In this document: positions 26,333-34,403 of the stretch, one piece after another
Layout: each line of letters starts with the position of its first letter
Numbering within the stretch: the first letter of the stretch is position 1
Assembly (NCBI GenBank): GCA_963777755.1
Contig: CAVZSC010000033.1
Span: forward strand, 1 to 64,000
Direction of reading: 5' to 3'
Origin: DATFWC01 sp963777755
GTDB lineage: Bacteria; Pseudomonadota; Alphaproteobacteria; Rhizobiales; Xanthobacteraceae
DNA length: 64,000 nucleotides
The notes under the pieces: generated by a model
Databases searched by the model: none
What the model was told of the DNA's origin: nothing
Seen by the model: the letters and a program-made list of their open reading frames with translations, nothing else
Translations under genes and position numbers: made by a program

Positions 26333-27304
26333 GACCGACGCGCGGTCATCACGATGCTAGGCGGCGCAGCGGCGTGGCCGCTGGCGGCGCGCGGGCAACA
26401 GCCGGCCAGGCTGCCCACCATCGGCTTTTTTGGCGTGAGCACTCAGGCAAATTGGAGCGCGTGGACCGCGGCCTTTTTTCAGCGCCTCCGGGAGCGGGGC
26501 TGGACCGAAGGTCGCAACTTGACGGTCGAGTATCGCTGGGCGGAGGGACGAACCGAGCTTTTCCCCGAAATCGCCGCCGACCTCGTTCGCCTCAAAGTCG
26601 ATGTGATTGTCACCGTGGGAAGCGCGGTCGAAGCCGCACGGCAGGCGACCTCCGCAATCCCCATTGTGTTTCCGATTTCGGTGGACCCGGTCGGTATCGG
26701 CTTTGTGGCGAGCCTGGCGCGGCCGGGCGGGAACATCACCGGCCTATCGATCCAGACCACCGATCTCACCGGCAAGCGGCTGGAAATCCTGCGCGAGTTG
26801 CTCCCCGATCTGCGGCGGTTCGCGATGATCGCCAATGTCGGCTACAGGGGCGCCACGCTGCAGATCGAGGAGGCGCAGGCCGCCGCGCGCAGCCTCGGCC
26901 TCGAGGTCGACGTGCTTGGCATTCGTCGCACCGCAGATGTCATGCCTGCGTTCGACGCACTCCAGGCGGGTGTGCAGGCGCTGTACGTCTGTCCCGATCC
27001 GTTGGTCAACGCCAACCACGCGCGCATCAACACGTTGGCGCTGGGTGCGCGGCTACCCACCATGCACCCGTTTCGGGACTATCTCGGCGCGGCCGGCCTC
27101 ATGTCCTATGGGGCGAACAACACCGACATGTTCCGGCGCGCCGGTGACTACGTCGACAAGATCCTGCGCGGGGCGAAGCCGGGCGACCTGCCAGTTCAGC
27201 AGCCGACCCGGTTCGAGCTCGTCATCAACCTGGTTACCGCCAAGGCCCTCGGCCTCAAGTTGCCGCCGACCCTGCTGGCCCGCGCCGACGAGGTGATTGA
27301 ATGA
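26329..27304 (+). pseudogene. PF04392 binding protein, array unit 4, with a frameshift in the start region
   Basis: From the ATGA overlap the frame is wrong: ATGAGACCGACGCGC has one base more than the family's ATGAGACGACGCGC. The correct frame is open from an ATG at 26354 (MLGGAAAWPLAARGQQPARL) to the stop at 27304, 316 residues. It has family sequence throughout, for example IPIVFPISVDPVGIGFVASL and LMSYGANNTDMFRRAGDYVD. Using 26354 would remove the twin arginines and probably prevent export. The mature part differs more from the other units and resembles the 19078 gene more closely. It ends with an ATGA overlap to unit 5. Confidence 0.8.
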
Positions 27305-28122
27305 AACGTCGCACATTTATCACGTTACTCGGCGGCGCGGCGGTGTGGCCGCTGGCGGCGCGAGCGCAGCAGGGCGAGCGCGCGCGCCGCGTGGGCTTGC
27401 TTACCGGAGTGTCCGATGCCGACCCGGAAGCTCAAGCCCGCCTTGCGGTGTTCCGGCAGGCGTTGCAGCAATTGGGTTGGAACGAGGGCCGCAATGTGCG
27501 GATCGACTATCGCGCCGGCGCGGACAATACCGACCGCCTTCGCCAGTCCGCTGCAGAATTGGTTGGGCTTGCGCCCGATGTCATCGTGGCCACGGCAGGC
27601 GCAGTTGTTGGGGCCTTGCAACAGGTGAGCCGCACGGTGCCAATCGTGTTTGTGACGACTATCGATCCGGTCGGTAGCGGCTTCGTAGATAGTCTGACCC
27701 ATCCCGGCGGCAACACCACCGGCTTTTTGCTATTTGAATACGGCTTGAGCGGGAAATGGCTCGAACTGCTCAAGCAGATCGCGCCGACAGTGACGCGAGC
27801 GGCTGTCCTTCGAGATACCGCTAGTCCTGCCGGGAACGCCCAGTTCGGCGCGATCCAGGCCGTGGCGCCGTCGCTCGGAGTAGAGGTGAGCCCAGTCAAC
27901 ATGCGTGACGCCAGCGAGATTGAGCGCATCGCGGGGTTCGCGCGCTCCGCAAATGACGGTTTGATCGTGACGGGGAGCCCGTCAGCCACAGTTCATCGCA
28001 ATCTGATCATCACACTGGCGGCCCGGCACAAGTTGCCCGCGGTCTACTACCAGCGCGCCTTCGCTGCTGCCGGCGGCCTGGTCTCCTATGGGCCCGATTT
28101 CATCGACCGGCTTGCCGACTGA
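27301..28122 (+). CDS. PF04392 substrate-binding protein, array unit 5, C-terminally truncated
   Basis: The frame begins MKRRTFITLLGGAAVWPLAA (Tat signal, correct frame) and follows the family for 265 residues through GGLVSYGPDFID. It then ends RLAD-stop. The last about 55 residues (normally DQYRRAAGYVDRILKGEKP through ARADEVIE) are missing, so the array ends with a broken unit. The missing part covers strands of the C-terminal lobe, so folding is doubtful. Downstream to 28272 no gene is supported. Confidence 0.8.
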   Translation: MKRRTFITLLGGAAVWPLAARAQQGERARRVGLLTGVSDADPEAQARLAVFRQALQQLGWNEGRNVRIDYRAGADNTDRLRQSAAELVGLAPDVIVATAGAVVGALQQVSRTVPIVFVTTIDPVGSGFVDSLTHPGGNTTGFLLFEYGLSGKWLELLKQIAPTVTRAAVLRDTASPAGNAQFGAIQAVAPSLGVEVSPVNMRDASEIERIAGFARSANDGLIVTGSPSATVHRNLIITLAARHKLPAVYYQRAFAAAGGLVSYGPDFIDRLAD

Positions 28123-28272
28123 CACCCAGCGCCAATCCAATGGCGCCAAACGAATGCCCTTCCTGGTTGGCCAGCATTATCGCTTCTCCGCGCGGCATCG
28201 ATCGAGCAGCGGCCTGAATGAGCACGGCCGCTTCACAGCGGAAGCAATCGCTGCTCGCTGAGCCGAAAGCAA

Positions 28273-28297
28273 CGGGACGCAGAGGGCCTGCGTCCCG
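28273..28297 (-). terminator. Rho-independent-type terminator of the 28328 gene
   Basis: A perfect 10-bp stem (arms 28273-28282 and 28288-28297, CGGGACGCAG) closes a 5-nt loop. On the minus strand it is followed by TTGCTTTC. It lies 30 bp after the stop of the secreted-protein gene on that strand. The T tract is short, so strength is uncertain. Confidence 0.65.
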
Positions 28298-28327
28298 CCA
28301 ACATTTCGATGGATGGCTCAACGCTTG

Positions 28328-28750
28328 TTAGGACTTGTAGTGGGCGTAGATTTCGACCGTGATGTTCGCGCCGGAAGCGCCGTGGCACCAGTTGCCATTA
28401 TTGAACGGATGGCGGATGCGCGTGCCGCCACCCTTCGAATAGAGGCTGAAGATCAGCGCGGAGCCGTTATCCGCAAACGCCCAGTCGCCGTCGCGGCGCG
28501 TGCCGTTCGCTTCAACATAGACACGCTCGATGCCTGCGAGCACACCCTTGTATTCGCGATCAAGACGCTCCGGATGCGGAATGGCGATCTTGAATGACTT
28601 GGACGACCCGGAGCAGCCGTCCTCCTTGTGCGAGGCGCTTGCGATCTTGATGCGCGTCGGCTCATTGGCAGACGCTGGTACAACGAGACTGGTCGCCAAG
28701 ACCAGGCCCGCAGCAAGCGCGGCCACAAGCATCTTCATCTGAGGCACCAT
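28328..28750 (-). CDS. Small secreted protein of unknown function
   Basis: The 140-residue product has a Sec signal (MVPQMKMLVAALAAGLVLAT, cleavage after ASA near residue 29). Its mature domain has two cysteines, in DGCSGSSKSFKIAIP and NNGNWCHGASGANITVEIY, which may form a disulfide. The C-terminus VEIYAHYKS suggests a beta-sandwich. The start at 28750 has GGAG six bases upstream, in the sequence ATGGAGACAAAAATGG. The same arrangement precedes the small peptide gene at 7295. The family is not recognised; the location is periplasmic or extracellular. Confidence 0.65.
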   Translation of the reverse strand: MVPQMKMLVAALAAGLVLATSLVVPASANEPTRIKIASASHKEDGCSGSSKSFKIAIPHPERLDREYKGVLAGIERVYVEANGTRRDGDWAFADNGSALIFSLYSKGGGTRIRHPFNNGNWCHGASGANITVEIYAHYKS

Positions 28751-28876
28751 TTTTGTCTCCATCGATGCTTTAGCTCCGTGAGGAGCGACGACGGAAACCT
28801 GACACCTCTAATGTCCCTTGAGAGTCGCCCGGAACTGGCGCCCCCGGACGTGCCCCGGGGCGGCGCACCCCTCCCC

Positions 28877-28999
28877 CTATCGGAACTTACCTTGACGCAC
28901 ATCCGCGTGCGCCGGCGGCATCAATGGATTCGAGGGGATTGCTGTGCTCGCGATCGTCAGCATCAGGAAGGCCGCAAGCAGCAAAAGGGAGTTACGCAT
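28877..28999 (-). CDS. Very small secreted or membrane-anchored protein
   Basis: The 40-residue frame MRNSLLLLAAFLMLTIASTA, then IPSNPLMPPAHADVRQGKFR, has a signal-like hydrophobic N-terminus with a possible AHA-D cleavage site. A strong ribosome-binding site GGAGAACTAAG lies directly before the ATG, inside the end of the upstream gene on the same strand (29001). If cleaved, only a tiny tail remains. Translational coupling to the preceding gene is likely. The function is unknown. Confidence 0.5.
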   Translation of the reverse strand: MRNSLLLLAAFLMLTIASTAIPSNPLMPPAHADVRQGKFR

Positions 29000-29000
29000 C

Positions 29001-29631
29001 TTAGTTCTCCATTCGGCTGACAAGCTTGCAGGCAAGCTTCGCATAACGCTTGGACCAGGGCATGTAGATGTGGCGATGGAACGCCATCAGAACAGGGCCA
29101 GCCGTGATGCGGAAGCCCGTGTGATAGTCGTTGCCGGTCTTCGACTTCTTGGTTTCGCCTTCGACGTAGTCCCAGAGGCCAATGTCGCGCATCGGATACA
29201 GGATGTTCTCTCGCAAGCGCTTCCGATAATCGCCATACTCCTTCAGACTTCGGATTAAAGACCTCTTTCGCCAAGTCGGTGAGAGAGACCGCGCTGTCGT
29301 CGAGTGATCGACGCATGATCAGCCGGTGACCCTTCACCACGTATTCGTCGCAGCCGGTCTTCAGGCAATCCTCCATGTGCTCCGGATGCATTTCCGGGCC
29401 GTGCGGGAGCATGCGGGGGACGCAGAACCGCACCATTGGATCAATGCCGCCCCACAAGAAGGTTCGTAAAGCTTCCAGCTGATGCATCGCGAGTTCGAGA
29501 TCGTCTTGTGAAACCTGACCCTCGTCGAGCCGCGCCGTCAAATTCGAAAGGCTGTCCACGTAGGCTGCAATTTCGGCATCGGGGCTCATGCCATCGCGAC
29601 CAGTCCTGCCAGAAGAACTAGGCTGAAGCAT
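29001..29631 (-). pseudogene. Protein of unknown function, one frameshift
   Basis: The first frame begins MLQPSSSGRTGRDGMSPDAE after a good ribosome-binding site (AGGGAGGTAAGCAGC). It runs through DDLELAMHQLEALRTFLWGG and GCDEYVVKGHRLIMRRSLDD to VFNPKSE near 29252. The next frame carries on KEYGDYRKRLRENILYPMRD, YVEGETKKSKTGNDYHTGFR and YMPWSKRYAKLACKLVSRM. Removing one base there restores a single protein of about 210 residues. I do not recognise the family. Both halves look like genuine coding sequence, so a recent mutation or a sequencing error is likely. Confidence 0.5.
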
Positions 29632-29797
29632 AGCTGCTTACCTCCCTATTGGCTGGATGGACGTAGGCAGCGTTTTAAGGCTTTTTTAGATCACAATCCC
29701 CGGGTAGCCCCCGCCACCCCTCCCCTGTACCGCCCTAAGAGCGCCACAAAACCCACAGCGGTCGGCCGTCGCCGTTGACCATCGCAACCCCCTGCCC

Positions 29798-30010
29798 AAA
29801 GGGGACCCGGTGGGGGGCGGCCCCCGCCTGTGAGAGGGGGTAGGGCTTTGATCGGAAAGCGACTGCACCCAGCCTCGGTCAGACCCCGGCACTCACCTGT
29901 GCCGGGTCTTGCTTATGGGCAATGCCTCTCCCCTGACTCAGCGGGGCGGCTGGGTGCGTTTGGCGGCGGCGCCGCGTCCAGAGGCGGGCGCAGCGCAGAA
30001 CGCACCCAGG
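29798..30010 (+). repeat. GC-rich noncoding repeat R3, left copy
   Basis: Blocks GGGGACCC...CCCCCGCCTGTGAGAGGGGG (29798 on) and GACCCCGGCACT...GTGCCGGGTCTTG (29882 on, a terminator-like stem) recur in diverged form at 33648-34125 on the other side of the two IS256 elements. A third block, GGGCGCAGCGCAGAAC...GGGCTTCT, is also shared. The 29632-30059 interval has no gene. Confidence 0.6.
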
Positions 30011-30059
30011 GCTTCTGTGGGTCATGGCGCGGCACCTGGTGCGTCGCGCCCGCCACAAT

Positions 30060-31456
30060 GAGCTATGCGGGATTTTGGGTGACGAGGCGATCAGGCGGCG
30101 TTGTTTGCCGGCACTTGGATGACCTCGATGCCGTCTTGGAATCTGACACCTGCGATGACCTTCGGCAAGTGATTTGAGCCTTTCAGGCGCCGCCAGGTCT
30201 TTGATGCGGCGCAGAGCAGCTTGAAGACCATCAGCTTGGCGGTCGTTGGCGACAACGAGCCTTTCGTACGCACCGTCCTGTGCCGGACCGTCGCGAACAC
30301 GCTTTCGATGGGATTTGTCGTGCGCAGGTGATCCCAATGCTCGGCAGGGAAGTCGTAGAGCGCAAGCAGTGTTTCGCGATCCTTCGTCAGGCACTCGGCC
30401 GCCTTGTCGTATTTCGCTCGGTATTTCTCGGCGAAGATGTCAATCGCCACCTCGGCTGAAGCCCGGTTCGGCGCCAAGTAGACCTCGCGCAGATCCTTCT
30501 TCATGTTGACCTGCACCGAGAGCGCGACCTTGTTCAGGACGTTCGCGGTCTTGTGCACCCAGCACCGCTGATGCCGCGTGGCGGGAAAGACTTCGTCGAG
30601 CGCCTTCCAGAAGCCGAGCGCGCCATCGCCGACGGCGATTTCCGGCGCGATCTTCAGCCCGCGGCTTTTCGCCTCGACCAGCAGTTCGCGCCAGCTCTGC
30701 GCGCTTTCCCGCACGCCGACCTGGAAGCCGATGAGCTCCTTCTTGCCCTCCGGTGTCGCACCGATCAGCACCAGCATGCACTCGCCATGGTCTTCCATGC
30801 GAGCCTGCAGGAAGACACCGTCGGCCCACACGTAGACGTATCGCCGCGCCGACAGGTCGCGCTTCTGCCACCGCTCGTACTCGCCCTGCCACTCGGCCGT
30901 CAGCCGGGAAATCACCGCCGGCGACAAGTTCGGTGCGTCGTTGCCCAGCAGGGCCGCCAACGCCTCCTGGAAGTCGCCCGTCGAGATGCCCCGCAAGTAG
31001 AGCACCGGCAAAAGCGCGTCCAGGCTCCTCGTCCGCCGCGCCCACAGCGGCAGAATAGCCGACGTGAACCGGATACGCTCACGCTCGCCGGCCGCTCCGC
31101 GATCCCGAACCTTCACCCGCTCGACCTCGACGGGACCGATGCCCGTCTGGATCGTCCGTATCGGACCGTGGCCGTGCCGGACAACACGGTCGCGACCGTC
31201 GGAAAGCTTCAAGTCCTTCATTGTGGCGAGAAACGCCTCGGCTTCGATCTCGACAGCCTGCGCAAGCAGCCGCCGAGCACCAGATCGCAGGATATTGGTC
31301 AGTGGATCGTCGATTTCCTCGGGCTGACGAAGCCGGACAACGTTGATAGTGTCGTTCATGGCGTATCGCTCTCCTTGAGAGGTTCTGGCAGGCTCGACAC
31401 CCGCCTCGATACGCCGCCTATCTCATTCCGTCATCACCCAGGTTCCCGCATAGCTC
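30060..31456 (-). mobile_element. IS256-family element, copy 1 (1397 bp)
   Basis: Imperfect terminal inverted repeats begin GAGCTATGCGGGATTTTGGG (left) and GAGCTATGCGGGAACCTGGG (right, reverse complement). The element is flanked by a 9-bp direct repeat CGCCACAAT at 30051-30059 and 31457-31465, a target duplication of the size expected for IS256. It carries one full transposase gene. The intact ends and duplication show a simple transposition event. Confidence 0.92.
30091..31359 (-). CDS. IS256 family transposase (mutator type), copy 1
   Basis: The 422-residue DDE transposase begins MNDTINVVRLRQPEEIDDPL. Catalytic residues are D in VYVWADGVFLQAR, D in APEIAVGDGALGFWKALDEV, and E in TTNPIESVFATVRHR. 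The C/D-x2-H signature lies between them (QRCWVHKTANVLNKVA). An N-terminal DNA-binding region and the VEVERVKVRDRG segment are as in relatives. The length is normal and the frame intact, so it may be active. It differs from copy 2 at about five residues. Confidence 0.95.
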   Translation of the reverse strand: MNDTINVVRLRQPEEIDDPLTNILRSGARRLLAQAVEIEAEAFLATMKDLKLSDGRDRVVRHGHGPIRTIQTGIGPVEVERVKVRDRGAAGERERIRFTSAILPLWARRTRSLDALLPVLYLRGISTGDFQEALAALLGNDAPNLSPAVISRLTAEWQGEYERWQKRDLSARRYVYVWADGVFLQARMEDHGECMLVLIGATPEGKKELIGFQVGVRESAQSWRELLVEAKSRGLKIAPEIAVGDGALGFWKALDEVFPATRHQRCWVHKTANVLNKVALSVQVNMKKDLREVYLAPNRASAEVAIDIFAEKYRAKYDKAAECLTKDRETLLALYDFPAEHWDHLRTTNPIESVFATVRHRTVRTKGSLSPTTAKLMVFKLLCAASKTWRRLKGSNHLPKVIAGVRFQDGIEVIQVPANNAA

Positions 31457-31528
31457 CGCCACAATCAAACTGAGACACTACCCGCCGATCAGGGCGACCC
31501 CATCGCTAGCCCCACCTGTACCCACACT

Positions 31529-32925
31529 GAGCTATGCGGGATTTTGGGTGACGAGGCGATCAGGCGGCGTTGTTTGCCGGCACTTGGATGACCTCGATGC
31601 CGTCTTGGAATTTGACACCTGCGATGACCTTCGGCAAGTGATTTGAGCCTTTCAGGCGCCGCCAAGTCTTTGATGCGGCGCAGAGCAGCTTGAAGACCAT
31701 CAGCTTGGCGGTCGTTGGCGACAACGAGCCTTTCGTACGCACCGTCCTGTGCCGGACCGTCGCGAACACGCTTTCGATGGGATTTGTCGTGCGCAGGTGA
31801 TCCCAATGCTCGGCAGGGAAGTCATAGAGCGCAAGCAGTGTTTCGCGATCCTTCGTCAGGCACTCGACCGCCTTGTCGTACTTCGCTCGGTATTTCTCGG
31901 CGAAGACGTCAATCGCCACCTCGGCTGAAGCCCGGTTCGGCGCCAAGTAGACCTCGCGCAGATCCTTCTTCATGTTGGCTTGCACCGAGAGTGCGACCTT
32001 GTTCAGGACGTTCGCGGTCTTGTGCACCCAGCACCGCTGATGCCGCGTGGCGGGAAAGACTTCGTCGAGCGCCTTCCAGAAGCCGAGCGCGCCATCGCCG
32101 ACGGCGATTTCCGGCGCGATCTTCAGCCCGCGGCTTTTCGCCTCGACCAGCAGTTCGCGCCAGCTCTGCGCGCTTTCCCGCACGCCGACCTGGAAGCCGA
32201 TGAGCTCCTTCTTGCCCTCCGGTGTCGCACCGATCAGCACCAGCATGCACTCGCCATGGTCTTCCATGCGAGCCTGCAGGAAGACACCGTCGGCCCACAC
32301 GTAGACGTATCGCCGCGCCGACAGGTCGCGCTTCTGCCACCGCTCGTACTCGCCCTGCCACTCGGCCGTCAGCCGGGAAATCACCGCCGGCGACAAGTTC
32401 GGTGCGTCGTTGCCCAGCAGGGCCGCCAACGCCTCCTGGAAGTCGCCCGTCGAGATGCCCCGCAAGTAGAGCACCGGCAAAAGCGCGTCCAGGCTCCTCG
32501 TCCGCCGCGCCCACAGCGGCAGAATAGCCGAGGTGAACCGGATACGCTCACGCTCGCTGGCCGCTCCGCGATCCCGAACCTTCACCCGCTCGACCTCGAC
32601 GGGACCGATGCCCGTCTGGATCGTCCGTATCGGACCGTGGCCGTGCCGGACAACACGGTCGCGACCGTCGGAAAGCTTCAAGTCCTTCATTGTGGCGAGA
32701 AACGCCTCGGCTTCGATCTCGACAGCCTGCGCAAGCAGCCGCCGAGCACCAGATCGCAGGATATTGGTCAGTGGATCGTCGATTTCCTCGGGCTGACGAA
32801 GCCGGACAACGTTGATAGTGTCGTTCATGGCGTATCGCTCTCCTTGAGAGGTTCTGGCAGGCTCGATACCCGCCTCGATACGCCGCCTATCTCATTCCGT
32901 CATCACCCAGGTTCCCGCATAGCTC
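31529..32925 (-). mobile_element. IS256-family element, copy 2 (1397 bp)
   Basis: It has the same length and ends as copy 1, in the same orientation. It is flanked by a different 9-bp direct repeat, ACCCACACT (31520-31528 and 32926-32934). Each copy therefore inserted separately. Only 72 bp (31457-31528) lie between the two elements, and these carry no gene. Confidence 0.92.
31560..32828 (-). CDS. IS256 family transposase (mutator type), copy 2
   Basis: This 422-residue DDE transposase is nearly identical to copy 1. The replaced residues include GAASERER for GAAGERER, SVQANMKK for SVQVNMKK, AIDVFAEK for AIDIFAEK, DKAVECL for DKAAECL and GVKFQDG for GVRFQDG. All catalytic motifs (WADGVFL, VGDGALGF, NPIESVF) are intact. 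The few differences show the two elements are not products of a very recent duplication of one insertion. Confidence 0.95.
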   Translation of the reverse strand: MNDTINVVRLRQPEEIDDPLTNILRSGARRLLAQAVEIEAEAFLATMKDLKLSDGRDRVVRHGHGPIRTIQTGIGPVEVERVKVRDRGAASERERIRFTSAILPLWARRTRSLDALLPVLYLRGISTGDFQEALAALLGNDAPNLSPAVISRLTAEWQGEYERWQKRDLSARRYVYVWADGVFLQARMEDHGECMLVLIGATPEGKKELIGFQVGVRESAQSWRELLVEAKSRGLKIAPEIAVGDGALGFWKALDEVFPATRHQRCWVHKTANVLNKVALSVQANMKKDLREVYLAPNRASAEVAIDVFAEKYRAKYDKAVECLTKDRETLLALYDFPAEHWDHLRTTNPIESVFATVRHRTVRTKGSLSPTTAKLMVFKLLCAASKTWRRLKGSNHLPKVIAGVKFQDGIEVIQVPANNAA

Positions 32926-33029
32926 ACCCACACTTGAGGGTGTGCGTGCGTCGGCAACCTTGTACGGTGAAAGCCGGAATGAGGGCCGCAGGTTGCCTTT
33001 CCGTCCCGAGCCGCACGCTGCCCGAGCTG

Positions 33030-33170
33030 ATGACCCCTCATTCCGATCGAATTAACGCAACAGAGATCAGCGTGGTGCCAGGGCCGACGGCAGGTGGGGG
33101 CTTCCTCCCGCTGCTCGCCTTCGGGGCCTTCATGTGGTGGCGTCGTCTGAAAGCTGGTCTGACGGTGTAG
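33030..33170 (+). CDS. Small protein with VPGP-type C-terminal membrane tail (possible PEP-CTERM-like remnant)
   Basis: The 46-residue frame ends VVPGPTAGGGFLPLLAFGAF then MWWRRLKAGLTV. A proline motif, a hydrophobic helix and a basic WWRR cluster follow one another, the layout of exosortase-type C-terminal sorting tails (variants VPGP/VPEP are known in rhizobia). The upstream part (MTPHSDRINATEIS) is short, so this is either a tiny membrane protein or the 3' end of a lost surface protein cut by the adjacent IS256. No exosortase gene is present. Confidence 0.4.
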   Translation: MTPHSDRINATEISVVPGPTAGGGFLPLLAFGAFMWWRRLKAGLTV

Positions 33171-33395
33171 TCACCTGAAGGGCGCCCTCCGCCACGGTCC
33201 GGGCCCGTTGCTGGGGGGCTAGGTGCGAACCATCGCAAGAAGCCTGATGCCGCGCGGAGCCGACCGGCTCGGGATGGGCGCGCGCTGCCCGCCAGCCAAG
33301 CGCAAGACCCTGCGCCGCCGGGTCAGCTATTTCCAGCCGATGAGCGACGCAGCGATTTGTACCAGCGCCGGGAAGCCCCGTCAGTGGATACTGCA

Positions 33396-33503
33396 ATGGT
33401 GCTGATTGCGGCGGCTGCCTTCTTGCTAGGTTGGCTACTCGGATATGCTACCAGAGCCTATATTTCGCGGCGGCGGCGCAATAGAGCGCTTAGATTTAAC
33501 TAA
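33396..33503 (+). CDS. Very small single-TM protein
   Basis: The 35-residue frame MVLIAAAAFLLGWLLGYATR then AYISRRRRNRALRFN has one membrane helix followed by a strongly basic cytoplasmic tail. The composition is typical of a genuine small membrane protein rather than random sequence. There is no clear ribosome-binding site, and no family assignment is possible. Confidence 0.4.
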   Translation: MVLIAAAAFLLGWLLGYATRAYISRRRRNRALRFN

Positions 33504-33647
33504 AGCTGCCCCACGCCATATTCGATCGCCAGGCCGTTGGTTTTGCTGCGCTCGGGCGGCATCGCTAGACAGTGTCGCGGCGCGGATGCACTATTCGCGT
33601 TGCCGAGGTCATGGCCCCCAGCCCCCCACTCCCCAAGCCTCGGCCTG

Positions 33648-34125
33648 GACCCCGGCATCCTGACGCCACGCCGGGGTCTTGTTGTGGGGAATGCCTCCCC
33701 TAACTCAGCGGAGGCCGCCTGTGCGATTAGGGGCCGTGCCGCGCCCTTGGTGGCGGGCGCGGCCTGGAACAAATCCACGGGCTTCCTGGCGCGATTGCAG
33801 TCCCATGCGGAAAAAGAGCCCCACCAGCGGGGGAGCGGCGGGGGGCCCTAAGCCAGGGCGCCGGAGACTTTAAGCGCCCCACGCAACTTTGACGCCGCCG
33901 ATCGCTCTGGGCATCAAGGACTCTTGTGCTGTCGTCTGGGGGGCGGGCGCAGCGCAGAACAAATCCACGGGCTTCTCTGCGAGCGAGCAGATTTGCCGGT
34001 AGGGCGAGAATGGGGGTGAGCCGGCGATCCAGCCCCATTGGCGTGCCGGCCCCGCCCCATAGGGTGCCTCCATGCCAAGGGGGACCCAGGGGGCGTTACC
34101 CCCGCATGTGAGAGGGGGGTGGGCG
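33648..34125 (+). repeat. GC-rich noncoding repeat R3, right copies
   Basis: Counterparts of the left R3 are GACCCCGGCATC...GCCGGGGTCTTG (33648 on) followed by GGAATGCCTCCCCTAACTCAGCGG. Two further stretches around AACAAATCCACGGGCTTC lie near 33769 and 33958. The last block is GGGGGACCCAGGG...CCCCCGCATGTGAGAGGGGGG (34077 on). The reading frames here are low-complexity and I do not support any gene from 33504 to 34197. Confidence 0.55.
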
Positions 34126-34197
34126 TTAGGCTGCGCCGCGCACCTACTTTGTGCTGAAAAATTAAAAGATTACCCAGAAATTTCGGTAAAAATTGGT

Positions 34198-34371
34198 GTG
34201 GCGTTGAAACCGCGCCGTTTCCTGGCGGGCGCCCATTCACTCAGGATCAGATTGGGCTTGCTGCTGCTAGGGCAATTGCTAGGGCATGGACTACATATCT
34301 TCACGGAACTCTTTGTTATACCATGGATAATTCAAATAGTTTGGCGGAACCAAACACCTCCTTCGACGTAA
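34198..34371 (+). CDS. Possible small membrane protein
   Basis: A GTG-initiated frame of 57 residues contains one strong hydrophobic stretch (LGLLLLGQLLGHGLHIFTEL, then FVIPWIIQIVW). The segment is more AT-rich than its surroundings, hinting at foreign origin. It overlaps an upstream alternative start of the next gene. There is no good ribosome-binding site and no recognised family. Confidence 0.25.
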   Translation: MALKPRRFLAGAHSLRIRLGLLLLGQLLGHGLHIFTELFVIPWIIQIVWRNQTPPST

Positions 34372-34403
34372 TCAGGTCAATCCACCGGCTTGGGGAGCGT
34401 GTC

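Noticed and set aside
28100..28321. Minus-strand 73-codon frame with a helix-turn-helix-like stretch (EGHSFGAIGLALGVSRQA)
   Set aside because: It starts with TTG without a ribosome-binding site, spans the terminator hairpin at 28273-28297 and has no other support. It may be a remnant but is not listed as a gene.
30051..32934. Composite transposon made of two IS256 copies
   Set aside because: The 72 bp between them carry no gene, and each element has its own target duplication, so they are two separate insertions.
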